Below, piece after piece: positions 47,901-56,168 of a stretch of 64,000 nucleotides of DNA. The notes under the pieces are model-generated. The model was not told the DNA's origin, did no database searches, and saw nothing but the letters and a program-made list of their open reading frames with translations. The DNA lies in the NCBI GenBank assembly GCA_963755985.1, contig CAVWLO010000002.1, forward strand, positions 558,001 to 622,000, read 5' to 3'. The number at the start of each line of letters is the position of its first letter. Position 1 is the first letter of the stretch. The DNA comes from DASXMT01 sp963755985 (lineage in GTDB: Bacteria; Actinomycetota; Acidimicrobiia; Acidimicrobiales; RAAP-2). Both the position numbers and the translations under genes were made by a program.

Positions 47901-49563
47901 CCACCAGGCCGGGTCCTGGCTCAAGTACGACCTACCCGCCCCCATCACCTTCGGCACCATGAACCTCCAGGTGGTGGCAGACGGACGCCACTCGGTGCCC
48001 ACCTCGGTCACGGTGAGCACCGAGAACGGCTCCCGGCACCTCCAGCTCCCGCCCGTGGCCAACGGACGGACCGAGGGATCGGTGGTGGACGTGCCCCTGT
48101 CCTTCCCCGACCTCACCGGAGCCCACATCACCGTCACCTTCGACACGGTCCGCCTGGTCGACACCGTGAACTACTCGACCGAAAATGTGCAGGCCCTACC
48201 TCTGGGGATCGCCGAGGTGGGGATACCCGGCCTCCATGCCGCCCCGCTGCCGGCCACCATCCCGTCCAGCTGCCGCAATGACCTGCTGGCCATCGACGGC
48301 CAGCCGGTTTGGATCTCGGTGTCGGGTACCACCCAGACCGCCTTGGCCCGCACGGACCCGTTGAACGTGGCCCTGTGCGGCCCGGACGCCGGCGGCGTCC
48401 CGCTCGGGGCCGGGACCCACACCCTCACCGCCGCCTACGGCGACACCCTGGTGAACAACCAGCTCACCACCGGGTTCGACCTCGACCGGCTGGCACTGGA
48501 CTCGGCGCCGGGCGGGACCCCGGCCGCGCCGGTGTCGGCAACAGCCATCGCCGCGCCGCCGGCCCAGCCGGCCCCGACCGTCGACGTCACCTCCCAGACG
48601 GCAACCACCATGCACCTCCGGGTGAGCGGGGCCACCGCCCCCTTCGAACTGGTCATGGGACAGAGCATCAACCCCGGCTGGACCGCCGGCATCGGTGGCG
48701 GCGGGTCCCTCGGCCCACCGGTCCTCATCGACGGGTTCGCCAACGGCTGGAAGCTGACCGCGGCCGATCTGGCCAAGGCCGCGCCCTCCGGCTCGTTCGA
48801 CGTGACCCTGCGATGGACCCCGCAGACCCGGGTGGACGTGGGTCTGATCGCGTCGGCCCTGACCATCCTGGTCTGCCTGTTGGTGGCCTACCTGCCCGAG
48901 CGGTGGCGCCGGCGCATCGCTCGTCGCCTCCGCGCCATCCTTCGCCCCCTCGGGCGCCGGCCCACGAGGGCGGCCCATGCCCGCTCCGACCGCTCGGGCC
49001 GTACCGGCCTGACGGTGCGGGGCGAGGTGCCCGCGCCGCAACTGTGGACGCCGTTCCTGGTCGGACGGGCCCCGACCGGCTGGCTCATCTCCGTGAGCGT
49101 GGCCGTTGTCACCGGGCTGGTCGGTGCGGTCATCGCCCGCCCCCTCACCGGGGTCGTGGCCGGGGCGGCCACCTTGCTCGCGCTGCTCGTGCCCCGCACG
49201 CGCCTCCTGCTCGGCCTGGCTGCCGTCGGCCTCATGATCGCGGCCGGGACCTACACCATCGTCGAGCAGGCCCACCTGCACGCCTCCCTCAACGGCGACT
49301 GGGCGTCGAACTTCGAGGTGGCCAGCAACCTGGCCTGGGCGGCCGTCGTGTTCCTCGGGGCCGACGCCACCGTCGAGATCGTCAGGCGTCTGGTCTCGGC
49401 CCGATCGCCCACCGGCGGCCCGACCGGCGGCCCCACCGGCCCCCCCACGGGCACGGCGTCCGGTAGCGATGCCGTCGACCCCTCCTGGGCGCGGGAGGAA
49501 TCCGATGACGCGGCGTGCCCGTCGGCCACGGCATGTCGGGCGACCCGGACCAGAGCCAGATGA
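44908..49563 (+). CDS. AftD-like alpha-(1->3)-arabinofuranosyltransferase (DUF3367) membrane protein
   Basis: 1551-aa GT-C type glycosyltransferase, slightly longer than mycobacterial AftD (about 1400). An N-terminal cytosolic lead-in is followed by a multi-pass region; the DD motif TDDTKTY (residues 48-49) lies in the first outer loop where GT-C catalytic aspartates sit. Residues ~735-860 and ~965-1090 each form a discoidin-like carbohydrate-binding module (SAALDGNTQTAW; TLDGNSQTAWEPG). Membrane helices return at ~1310-1330 and ~1390-1500. GTG 44908 was chosen; upstream frame is shadow of the methyltransferase. It transfers a lipid-linked sugar, arabinofuranose in mycobacteria, to an extracytoplasmic glycan; the exact sugar here is inferred from family. 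Confidence 0.9.
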   Translation: MASNPGRLRAAYAVLRSPSRIRSALDYGVVALFAFVPMLASQPGMVTDDTKTYLYLDPGKYIRQAVSLWDPNVAMGTVTHENIGYLLPMGPFYWVLAELHVPLWVAQRLWMGAILFAAGAGVLYLCRTVGLTGPGRYVASLAFLLTPYVLQYSGRISVILLPWAGLPWMLAFVILALRRGGWRYPALFALVVALVSGINASSILYVGVAPVLWLVYAVAVAKEATWRRAWGVAWRVGLLTALASLWWVVGLQVEAAYGVNVLKYTETVPSTSATSLASEILHGLGYWYFYGTDRVGPWTESSVAYTQNLWLMGASFAVPALSFLAAVFVRWRHRAYFILIVVVGMVLSVGAYPYANPSSVGSVFKYLMVNTTAGLAMRSTDRATPLVLLSLAMLLGAGVTALVARARRTGLIVGTAVVGVVIAATTPLWTGAIIANGFTQPAHVPDYVAQAAKTLNATHTSTRVFAIPGNNFAAYRWGDTIDTAYPALLNRPFVTHEQQIMGSLPTADVLNAVDVPIQEGTMDWSSLAPMASLMSAGDVLVQFDQAYERYDTPNPQVLAKQLQPTPQGLSNPVSYGTPRPNVATIPRLDETALGLAANSPWPSPLVSYTVAAPRPVVRGESTAHPLVVDGDASGIVNAAAMGMLSTNPTILYAGTLDTNKSLRDSTLTQPADLVVTDTNRKRGFRWNSLEENAGYTETVSQSPIDPADPSDAPLNIFPNAPADAQTTTQFKDLASVSASSYANSITYFAENRPSAALDGNTQTAWLDNSFVSPTGQWWQMVLKKPTSTGTLTLVQPQTGDPNRWITRVTVTFDGRSPIVLRLGPASRTPSGQQFTFPARTFKRMRIRVDNWAGSQAFTGASAVGLAEVAVPGVQADETVALPQDLLRAAGQSSSKDRLTFLFTRLRSSGAPPRTDVEPFLSRSFWMPTARTFSLTGQARISPLIPDDAIDRLVGRPGSDGSGIKAYSSGRLNGDLTAGAIYTLDGNSQTAWEPGLGATHQAGSWLKYDLPAPITFGTMNLQVVADGRHSVPTSVTVSTENGSRHLQLPPVANGRTEGSVVDVPLSFPDLTGAHITVTFDTVRLVDTVNYSTENVQALPLGIAEVGIPGLHAAPLPATIPSSCRNDLLAIDGQPVWISVSGTTQTALARTDPLNVALCGPDAGGVPLGAGTHTLTAAYGDTLVNNQLTTGFDLDRLALDSAPGGTPAAPVSATAIAAPPAQPAPTVDVTSQTATTMHLRVSGATAPFELVMGQSINPGWTAGIGGGGSLGPPVLIDGFANGWKLTAADLAKAAPSGSFDVTLRWTPQTRVDVGLIASALTILVCLLVAYLPERWRRRIARRLRAILRPLGRRPTRAAHARSDRSGRTGLTVRGEVPAPQLWTPFLVGRAPTGWLISVSVAVVTGLVGAVIARPLTGVVAGAATLLALLVPRTRLLLGLAAVGLMIAAGTYTIVEQAHLHASLNGDWASNFEVASNLAWAAVVFLGADATVEIVRRLVSARSPTGGPTGGPTGPPTGTASGSDAVDPSWAREESDDAACPSATACRATRTRAR

Positions 49564-49671
49564 CCGGCACCGAAGCGGTCGGCACCATCGACCGCCAGCT
49601 TGGTTGAGTCCAGATGGTGACCGGGGACGAACCCGCCGATACGCGACGACGCTCCCAAGGCGGCCCTGCGG

Positions 49672-50964
49672 CTAGCGACCCCGGCCCCTTCGCCGGCTCA
49701 GCGTTTCCGCAGCCAGCACGGCCAGAGTCGCCCGGGCGGTGTCATTCCAGGTGAACTGCTCGGCGTGCTCCTGAGAGCCGATACCCAGACGCTTGCGGGC
49801 CACGTCGTCGGTCAAGGTGGACTCGAGCGCCGCCACCAGCTCCTCCTGATTGTCGACCAGCAGTCCGGTCGACCCATGGATCACTGCGTCCTCGTGACCG
49901 CTGATCCGCGTGACCACCGACGGCGTGGCACAGGCGCCGGCCTCGGTGATGGTCATGCCCCAGCCCTCACGTAACGAGGTCGAGGCCACCACCCAAGCCC
50001 TGCGGTAGAGCGCGACCAGCGCATCTTCGGACAAGTATCCCGGCAGCGAGATCCAATCGGAGGCCCGGTGCTGGGCGATGAGCTCCTCGAGCCGGGGGCG
50101 CTCGTATCCCTCACCGACGATGACGGCGCGCAGCTCGGGCTGACGAACCTTCAACTGTGTGAGCGCCTCGATGAGTAGCTCGAATCGCTTCACCGGGACC
50201 AGTCGGCCCACCGCCACGACCAGCGGTACCTCGGACCGCTCGTCGCCAGGAGAGAAGGCGGGCTCGACGCCAGGAGGCGACACCGTCACCCGGTCCGGCG
50301 GTATCCGTAGGCGGGCCACGATCTCCTTCTTCGAGGAGGAGGACAGCGTCACGATCCGGCTACCCCGGTAGATCGGGGGTGCCAGCCGATGCTCGATAGC
50401 GTGGCCCAGCTGGGCCAGTCCGGTTGGCAGGACCATCCTCCACATCTCGGCGTGGACATGGTGCAAGAAGATGACCCGCGGGCTCCTCGCCCACAGCGGC
50501 GAGAGAAATGGCATCCCGTTCCAAATCTCGACAAGTCCGTCGCCACGCCCGATGGTCCCGACCAAGCCCGAGAGCATCGTCCGGGGGAACACGGAGTACC
50601 GTCCGGAGCGCCGGACCACCCGGTAGCCATCCCGCCGGATCACCTGGCGGGCGTCGGGGACCGATGAGGTGACCATGGTCACGTCGAGCCCGGCGTTAGC
50701 CCAGGCCGATACGACTCGATGGGCATGGAGCTCCGAGCCGCCCGCCTCGGGGTCGTCGAAGTCTCGCCAGGCGACCACGTCGATCCGGCGAAGACCGGCA
50801 CGGTCAGCTATCTCGGGCAGTGTGAGATCCCGGAAGGGGCGCAGGCGGGGATCAGCGAACGCCGGAGATGGTGGCTGCGCCAACGGCACGGGCGCGCATC
50901 CGAGGGCTAGCTCGCCGATCCCCGCCTCTGATCTGTCGTCCGTATGTCCATCATCGCTGGTCAC
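49672..50964 (-). CDS. Glycosyltransferase family 4 protein
   Basis: 430-aa GT-B enzyme. The N-terminal domain opens VVAWRDFDDPEAGGSELHAH, the C-terminal domain has PLVVAVGRLVPVKRFELLIEAL, and the nucleotide-sugar motif is SLREGWGMTITEAGACATPSVV (E-x7-E). The first ~40 residues are a polar extension. It transfers a sugar from a nucleotide donor on the cytosolic side, probably in building a lipid-linked glycan with the neighbouring genes. ATG 50964. Ends tail-to-tail with AftD. Confidence 0.93.
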   Translation of the reverse strand: MTSDDGHTDDRSEAGIGELALGCAPVPLAQPPSPAFADPRLRPFRDLTLPEIADRAGLRRIDVVAWRDFDDPEAGGSELHAHRVVSAWANAGLDVTMVTSSVPDARQVIRRDGYRVVRRSGRYSVFPRTMLSGLVGTIGRGDGLVEIWNGMPFLSPLWARSPRVIFLHHVHAEMWRMVLPTGLAQLGHAIEHRLAPPIYRGSRIVTLSSSSKKEIVARLRIPPDRVTVSPPGVEPAFSPGDERSEVPLVVAVGRLVPVKRFELLIEALTQLKVRQPELRAVIVGEGYERPRLEELIAQHRASDWISLPGYLSEDALVALYRRAWVVASTSLREGWGMTITEAGACATPSVVTRISGHEDAVIHGSTGLLVDNQEELVAALESTLTDDVARKRLGIGSQEHAEQFTWNDTARATLAVLAAETLSRRRGRGR

Positions 50965-51080
50965 TTGCGGGGTCGAACTCAGCTGTCCCCCATGGTCCGG
51001 TTGCCGATCGTGAGCTGCAATCTACCCGTTGTTGCCGGGCCATAGCGACGAACGACCAGATTGTGACCGTTGTCAGCCTC

Positions 51081-53054
51081 CTACCGGAAACGACGGTCCC
51101 GCCGATGTATTGCGATAAAGAAGCAGCCGATAGCGAGGGCCAACGCGGCCTGGACGATCAGATCGGCCTTGGCCGTGTGCTCAGGGTTGCCGTTCGCCCC
51201 GGCCACGAGGACCACCGCGAGGGCCGCCCCGACGGCCAGCACGATGACGATCCACCGGCGACCCGCACCGAACAGATAATTAATCAATAGTACTGAAACA
51301 GCAAGAAAGATCATAGCTGCCACTAAGGGAGCGAACGCCGATGCTGCCGTGGCCAGCTTGGCTGAAAAGAACAGGGTGATGAACTGCTTGGGGATGACGA
51401 TCGACACCCCTAGGAGTAGGAAAGCAGGGACGGCCAGGAAGAGAAGGGTGACCCCCAGTTGCCGAAGGGCATGGCCTCCCTCGTTCCAACGGATGGTGGC
51501 CTCGGGCAACAGGTAGCTGCCGAGGGCCAGTGCCCCGAAGACGAGGGCCTTGCTGGCCACCGAGATGGCCGCGTAGGAGCCGATCGTGTTGGAATTCCCG
51601 GCCTGGCGACCGAGGATGAGCACGTCGACGTTCTGCAACAGGGCCAGGAGGGCCAGCCCGATGAAGGCGGCCAGGACGTCGTAGAGCAAGGCCCGTCGGG
51701 CCACCGCGGCCACCGGAGGCCGATGGTGTCGGGAGCCAGGCCCCGGGTCGATCAGACCCACTCGGGTCGGGTCACGGGCACCCTCGTCGGTATCGGGACC
51801 CTGGCCCATGCCACCGCTGACGACCCGTGCCGGTCCGCCCGGGGTGCCCCTGGCCGGTGCCGTCGGAGCTGCAGGAGCCATGGGCGCCAGGGTCGAAGGT
51901 TCGGGTGCCACGACGTGTCCGGCCCCCGTCCCGGCCGGGGCGATGGCCGGCCATGCTCGGCTGGCCAGCCATCGGGCATGGACGGCGGCCACCACCTCAC
52001 CGATCAAGATGCCGATGCCGTACCCCGCCACCCCGAACCCGGCGGCCACCAGCCCTACGATGAAGGCCGATTTCATCCCACCCTCGATCAACAGGTTCCC
52101 GGCCAAACCCCGGTAGTCACGATGGGCCTGCAGCAAGCCCCGGTCGACGGAGAGCAGCATCCAGATGCCGGCCGCGACCAGGATGGCGAAGATCCCGGAG
52201 GTGTTGGGCAGCCGGAGCTCGTGAGCGATCCGGCCCCTGGCCACCCAGACGACTACCGCCTCGAGCACCACCGCCCCGGCCACAATCTTGTAGACCCGGA
52301 GGGCCCACGGATGGACCCGGTGCTCCTCGCCGAGCTTCTGCCAGATGGTCACCCGCCGCACGACGCCGACCAGGACGGCGGAACCGGGCATGGACAGGAC
52401 GAAGAACAGGCCCAGCAGGATGGCGATAGTCCCGTAGGCACGCGGCGAGACCAGGCGGGCGATGAGAACCACGACCACGACGCCGAGGCCGTTCACCAAC
52501 AGCCCGGCCACGGCGACCGGGCCTGCCTGCAGCATCCCGCCCTTCAGCGACTCGGCCTGATGGCGCTCAACGTGGGTCGCCCCGTCGTCCTCGGGCATGG
52601 TGATCATCGGGCCGCCGGCCACAGGGATTCCGACTGCAGGAGCCATCGAGGCCGACTCGGCCACTGGGTCTGTGGCCAGGTCGATCTCCTCCAGCATCAC
52701 CTCGAGCTCGGGGGGCCCTTCACGTGAGGCGCGCCTTTCGCCTGCACGCCTGCCGGCAGCATGCCTTCCGACTGCGCGCCTGTCCGATCGGCGCCTGTCC
52801 GATCGGCGCCTGTCCGATCGGCGTCTGGCGCCAGCACCGTCGTCGGTTGTGCCATGGCTGGCAGGACCGTCAGTGGCCGTCATGTCGGGATGTTCGCCGT
52901 CGCCGGGCGGTGCGGGGCCGGTGCCGTCCTCGGCGCTCGCCGCTCCGGCGTCGGCGGTGGGTTCGAGCACTACGTCGCGCCCTTCAGGACCGGTCGAACG
53001 AACGGGGTGACAACCCGGCCCCCGGGGGGCGTTCGTCGATGCGGGATCGGTCAC
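51081..53054 (-). CDS. Polysaccharide/lipid-linked glycan flippase (Wzx/MVF-like)
   Basis: About 657 aa. Residues ~1-160 are a cytosolic, low-complexity N-terminal extension rich in Glu, Asp, Pro and Arg, with three identical RRSDR repeats (52776-52820). The remainder is multi-pass: GPVAVAGLLVNGLGVVVVVL, YGTIAILLGLFFVLSMPGSA, FAILVAAGIWMLLSVDRGLL, LLIEGGMKSAFIVGLVAAGF and more near the C-terminus. A Pro/Ala/Gly-rich cytosolic loop (APTAPARGTPGG) separates the two halves. The pattern fits the polysaccharide-transporter superfamily that flips undecaprenyl-linked glycans. GTG 53054 overlaps the flavoprotein stop as GTGA. Substrate unknown. Confidence 0.82.
   Translation of the reverse strand: MTDPASTNAPRGPGCHPVRSTGPEGRDVVLEPTADAGAASAEDGTGPAPPGDGEHPDMTATDGPASHGTTDDGAGARRRSDRRRSDRRRSDRRAVGRHAAGRRAGERRASREGPPELEVMLEEIDLATDPVAESASMAPAVGIPVAGGPMITMPEDDGATHVERHQAESLKGGMLQAGPVAVAGLLVNGLGVVVVVLIARLVSPRAYGTIAILLGLFFVLSMPGSAVLVGVVRRVTIWQKLGEEHRVHPWALRVYKIVAGAVVLEAVVVWVARGRIAHELRLPNTSGIFAILVAAGIWMLLSVDRGLLQAHRDYRGLAGNLLIEGGMKSAFIVGLVAAGFGVAGYGIGILIGEVVAAVHARWLASRAWPAIAPAGTGAGHVVAPEPSTLAPMAPAAPTAPARGTPGGPARVVSGGMGQGPDTDEGARDPTRVGLIDPGPGSRHHRPPVAAVARRALLYDVLAAFIGLALLALLQNVDVLILGRQAGNSNTIGSYAAISVASKALVFGALALGSYLLPEATIRWNEGGHALRQLGVTLLFLAVPAFLLLGVSIVIPKQFITLFFSAKLATAASAFAPLVAAMIFLAVSVLLINYLFGAGRRWIVIVLAVGAALAVVLVAGANGNPEHTAKADLIVQAALALAIGCFFIAIHRRDRRFR
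52776..52820 (-). repeat. Three 15-bp tandem repeats encoding RRSDR
   Basis: Plus-strand unit GCGCCTGTCCGATCG occurs three times in a row, followed by a diverged copy. In frame it gives a run of Arg-Arg-Ser-Asp in the N-terminal extension of the flippase. Confidence 0.9.
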
Positions 53055-54664
53055 TCGCCCGCAGCGTCCTTTTGCGTCCACGGTTCCGGCCTCGCGCCCG
53101 CGGCCGTGGTCGCGTTCACGGCTGGGATCCGGCGGGGCAGGATCGGAGCGTCCCGGCCCGTGCCGCTGGTCGACCGTCCGTCGCCCTCCCCTTGTTCGTG
53201 GTACTCCTCCTCCACGTTCACAGCCCAGATGTCATGTGATGCCCCGTGGATGTTCTCCACGGTGAGCATGGCCGTGTACATGGAGTGGTCCTGGTTGTTG
53301 TACTTGTGCATGCCGTTGCGGCCGACCGGGTGCACGTTCGGGGCATTGCTGGCCAGATAGGCGGCGATGGTGGCCACGTTGGCCCGGTACTCGGTGTCGT
53401 AGTAGGGGTAGGCCTTGGGGACCCGCACGACATAGCCCGCCTCGACGTCGGTGGCCGATGCCAGCCCGAGAGACTCGATCTCGGCGGTGGCCCGGGCCAC
53501 CAGCTCCTCGTCCGAGCTGGTCCAGAGCTCATCTCCCTCGAACACGAAGTACTCCATACCCAAACACGTGCGGCCGTCCTTCACCATGTACGGCGACCAG
53601 GAGCCAAAGTTCTGGATGCGCCCCACCTTGACGTCGGTGGCATGGATGTAGATCCAGTTGTCTGGGAAGCCGGCTGACTCGGGGACGACCAGGGCCACGG
53701 TCAGGAAGTCCCGGTAGTGCAGGTCCTTCCCTGCGGCCAGCACCTCGGGCGGCGGTGGCGGGTCGATGGCCCGCACCAGCGCGGCCATGGGCATGGTGGA
53801 GATCACATGGGAGGCGGCGATGTGCTCAGTCGACCCGTCGGCCAGGGCGACGGTGACACCCGTCGCCGTGCCCCCGTCGACGTGGATGGCACGGACCTCG
53901 GTGTTCATACGGATTATGCCGCCGTCCTTTTCGACCAGGTCCCGGCACCGCTCCCACATCATCCCCGGACCGAACTTCGGGTACTGGAACTCCTCGATCA
54001 ACGAGGTGATGTCCTTTTGGTTGCGACTCGGGGTGATGGCGTTGAGCACCGCCTTGCCCAGGTCGAGGTTCTTCACCCGCTGTGCGGCCCAGTCGGCCGG
54101 CATGTCGCTGACCGGCACCCCCCAGACCTTCTCGGTATACGTCTTGAAGAAGGTGCGGTAGAGACGCCACCCGAACCTGGCCACCAGCCAGCCCTCGTAG
54201 TTGGTCTGGTCCTTTGGGGGTCGGATCCGGGCCCAGAGGTAGGAGAGCCCGCACAGAAACGCCTCCCACAGTCCCAGGTTTCCCAGGGCGTTCCCTGCCT
54301 TGAGGGGGTAGTCGTAGAACTTGCCCCGGTAGAAGATACGGCTCATGCGGGGGCGCAACAGAAAGTCCTCAGGCGGGAGGACCTCGTGCCAGAAGTCCTC
54401 CACCGGACGCACCTTGGTGAAGAACCGGTGGCCGCCGATGTCGAAACGCCAGCCGTCTCGCTCCACCGTCCGGCTGATCCCGCCCACCACGTCGTCGCCT
54501 TCGAGGACAACGACGGGATCGGCGCGCTTCACCAGCTCGTATGCGGCGGTCAGTCCCGCTGGTCCGGCGCCGATGACCACAATCGGGTCGCCGGGCTGTT
54601 CGGTCGAAGGTTTCCTGTTCTCGACAGCGTTGGCCGCTGCATCGTTCTCGACAGCTGGGGCCAC
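53051..54664 (-). CDS. FAD-dependent oxidoreductase, UDP-galactopyranose-mutase-like
   Basis: 537-aa flavoprotein. The Rossmann motif VVIGAGPAGLTAAYELV lies at about residues 28-45, followed by EGDDVVGGISRTVERDGWRFDIGGHRFFTK, which is characteristic of the Glf/protoporphyrinogen-oxidase-like group. Later ISTMPMAALVRAI and the FAD contact HSMYTAMLTVENI. In a glycan cluster it may convert UDP-galactopyranose to UDP-galactofuranose, but the classical UDP-galactose contact residues are not verified, so an amine-oxidase-like role remains possible. The last ~50 residues are a polar tail. ATG 54664. Confidence 0.85.
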   Translation of the reverse strand: MAPAVENDAAANAVENRKPSTEQPGDPIVVIGAGPAGLTAAYELVKRADPVVVLEGDDVVGGISRTVERDGWRFDIGGHRFFTKVRPVEDFWHEVLPPEDFLLRPRMSRIFYRGKFYDYPLKAGNALGNLGLWEAFLCGLSYLWARIRPPKDQTNYEGWLVARFGWRLYRTFFKTYTEKVWGVPVSDMPADWAAQRVKNLDLGKAVLNAITPSRNQKDITSLIEEFQYPKFGPGMMWERCRDLVEKDGGIIRMNTEVRAIHVDGGTATGVTVALADGSTEHIAASHVISTMPMAALVRAIDPPPPPEVLAAGKDLHYRDFLTVALVVPESAGFPDNWIYIHATDVKVGRIQNFGSWSPYMVKDGRTCLGMEYFVFEGDELWTSSDEELVARATAEIESLGLASATDVEAGYVVRVPKAYPYYDTEYRANVATIAAYLASNAPNVHPVGRNGMHKYNNQDHSMYTAMLTVENIHGASHDIWAVNVEEEYHEQGEGDGRSTSGTGRDAPILPRRIPAVNATTAAGARPEPWTQKDAAGE

Positions 54665-55032
54665 TACATCAATCCGATCTCGCTCGTGTGCCCGACCTGG
54701 TCGGTTTGAGGGTCGTCACGGTTTGCACCGAACTCCCGGACAGGTGGTTCCGGTCTTGCCGGCGTGCACATATGACCCTCATCAGCGTGCACGTCGGCCC
54801 CCTGGCCCACGTCCCCCTTCCTGGCGGTGCCGTGCGTCGAGGCGGTTCCGGGGCAGGATACTGGTTCGTGCCTGACTGCTGGCGGACGGGCACGAGAACC
54901 GACAGTACCTGGTCCGGTGGCTGCTCGTCGCTGGTGCGCGTCGGCATCGCCGCGGTCCGGGCCACAGTGCCAGGACCAGACACGCTACCGCGTCACGGCT
55001 CCACGGCTCCAGAGCTCCACGGCGTCACCGCG
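54665..55032. other. Intergenic region with no gene seen
   Basis: Spacer upstream of the flavoprotein gene and downstream of the mannosyltransferase. CGCGTCACGG recurs near 54990 and 55030. Open frames on both strands lack domains. Promoter for the leftward flavoprotein-flippase-GT4 run is expected here. Confidence 0.4.
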
Positions 55033-56160
55033 TCACGGGACGACCACGTTCACGAACGACAGGTAGGCATAGGCCGTCATCCCGATTGCGGCCACGACCA
55101 GCACGATCAGTTCGACACGGCGGCGGGAGGTCCACATCGACCCGGCGATGACCAGGGGGAAGGCGCTGAGAGCGTAGCGCTCGAACGAGTCGAGGTTGGA
55201 GGAGGTGAGCGAGACGGCCAAGACGGCGGCGGCGAAGGCGCCGTAGGAGACAGGAAGCCGTCGGAAGACGACGACCAGCAGGACCAGGCTGAGGACGATC
55301 CAGGGGATGTGCAGGGCGCTGCCCAGGTGATGGCCGTGGAACAACCCGGCCACGTTGTGCCCGACGGTGCCGAAGGGATCGGTGAGCGGGCCGCGGTGGC
55401 CGCCTTGCTCCTGGACGTTGAAGGGGAGGAAGGCATCGCCGAAGTTGGTCCCGACCCAGGCCAGAAAGGCGCCCGTCCCGACGGCCGGAGCGACCACGGC
55501 GGCGAGGCGGCCGAGCACCTGCCGGCCCGACCGGGCGTCATGCTGGGCCTTCCAGGCCTCGATGGCCGCTGGGACGATCAACAGCAGGCCGATCGGCCGC
55601 ACCCCGCCGGCGACCAGGCCGGCTGCGGCCGCCCACCACCATCGCCGGGAGCGGAGGGCCAGGAAGGCCACCGTCGTACAGAGCAGGAGGGTCCCTTCGG
55701 CGTAACCCAGGACCAACGTGTAGGCCGGCGGGGCCAGGGCGAGCAACCAGACGGTCCGTCGGGCCAAGTCCGGGTCTCCGGTCTCCCGCTCGACCAGGAG
55801 GACCAGGACGGCCATGCCGGCCAGGGCACAGGCGTTGGCCACGGCGACGACGGCGACACCGGTCCCGATCCCTGGGATCCAGCCGAGGGCACGGGCGATC
55901 ATGGGGAACACCGGAAAGAATCGGAGCGACTCCTGTCCCGAGGCCGCGTAGCCATGCCCGGCGATGGACTGGTACCAGCCGGCGTCCCACCCGAGAAGCC
56001 CCTGGTGGGCTCGGGCGAGGGCGGCGACGTTATGGGGCCGGACGGTGGAGACGGTCACCCGGGCGAGGACCAGGGAACCGACGACAAGGATGCGGCTGAG
56101 CGCCCAGGCCGGAAGAGCCACGAGGATGGCGCGACCGAGGGTCCGCTCCCGGAAGCGCAC
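55033..56160 (-). CDS. PIG-V-like mannosyltransferase family membrane protein
   Basis: 375-aa multi-pass GT-C protein. The segment WDAGWYQSIAGHGY followed by LRFFPVFPMIARALG matches the PIG-V-like (Pfam Mannosyl_trans2-type) signature, with an acidic residue in the first large loop. Helices include PLVIAGSMW and LIVLVVAAIGMTAYAYLSFV. It starts at GTG 56160, 8 bases after the stop of the upstream GT39 gene, so the two are probably co-transcribed. A polyprenyl-phosphate sugar is the expected donor. The exact sugar is inferred. Confidence 0.82.
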   Translation of the reverse strand: MRFRERTLGRAILVALPAWALSRILVVGSLVLARVTVSTVRPHNVAALARAHQGLLGWDAGWYQSIAGHGYAASGQESLRFFPVFPMIARALGWIPGIGTGVAVVAVANACALAGMAVLVLLVERETGDPDLARRTVWLLALAPPAYTLVLGYAEGTLLLCTTVAFLALRSRRWWWAAAAGLVAGGVRPIGLLLIVPAAIEAWKAQHDARSGRQVLGRLAAVVAPAVGTGAFLAWVGTNFGDAFLPFNVQEQGGHRGPLTDPFGTVGHNVAGLFHGHHLGSALHIPWIVLSLVLLVVVFRRLPVSYGAFAAAVLAVSLTSSNLDSFERYALSAFPLVIAGSMWTSRRRVELIVLVVAAIGMTAYAYLSFVNVVVP

Positions 56161-56168
56161 CGGACCGG

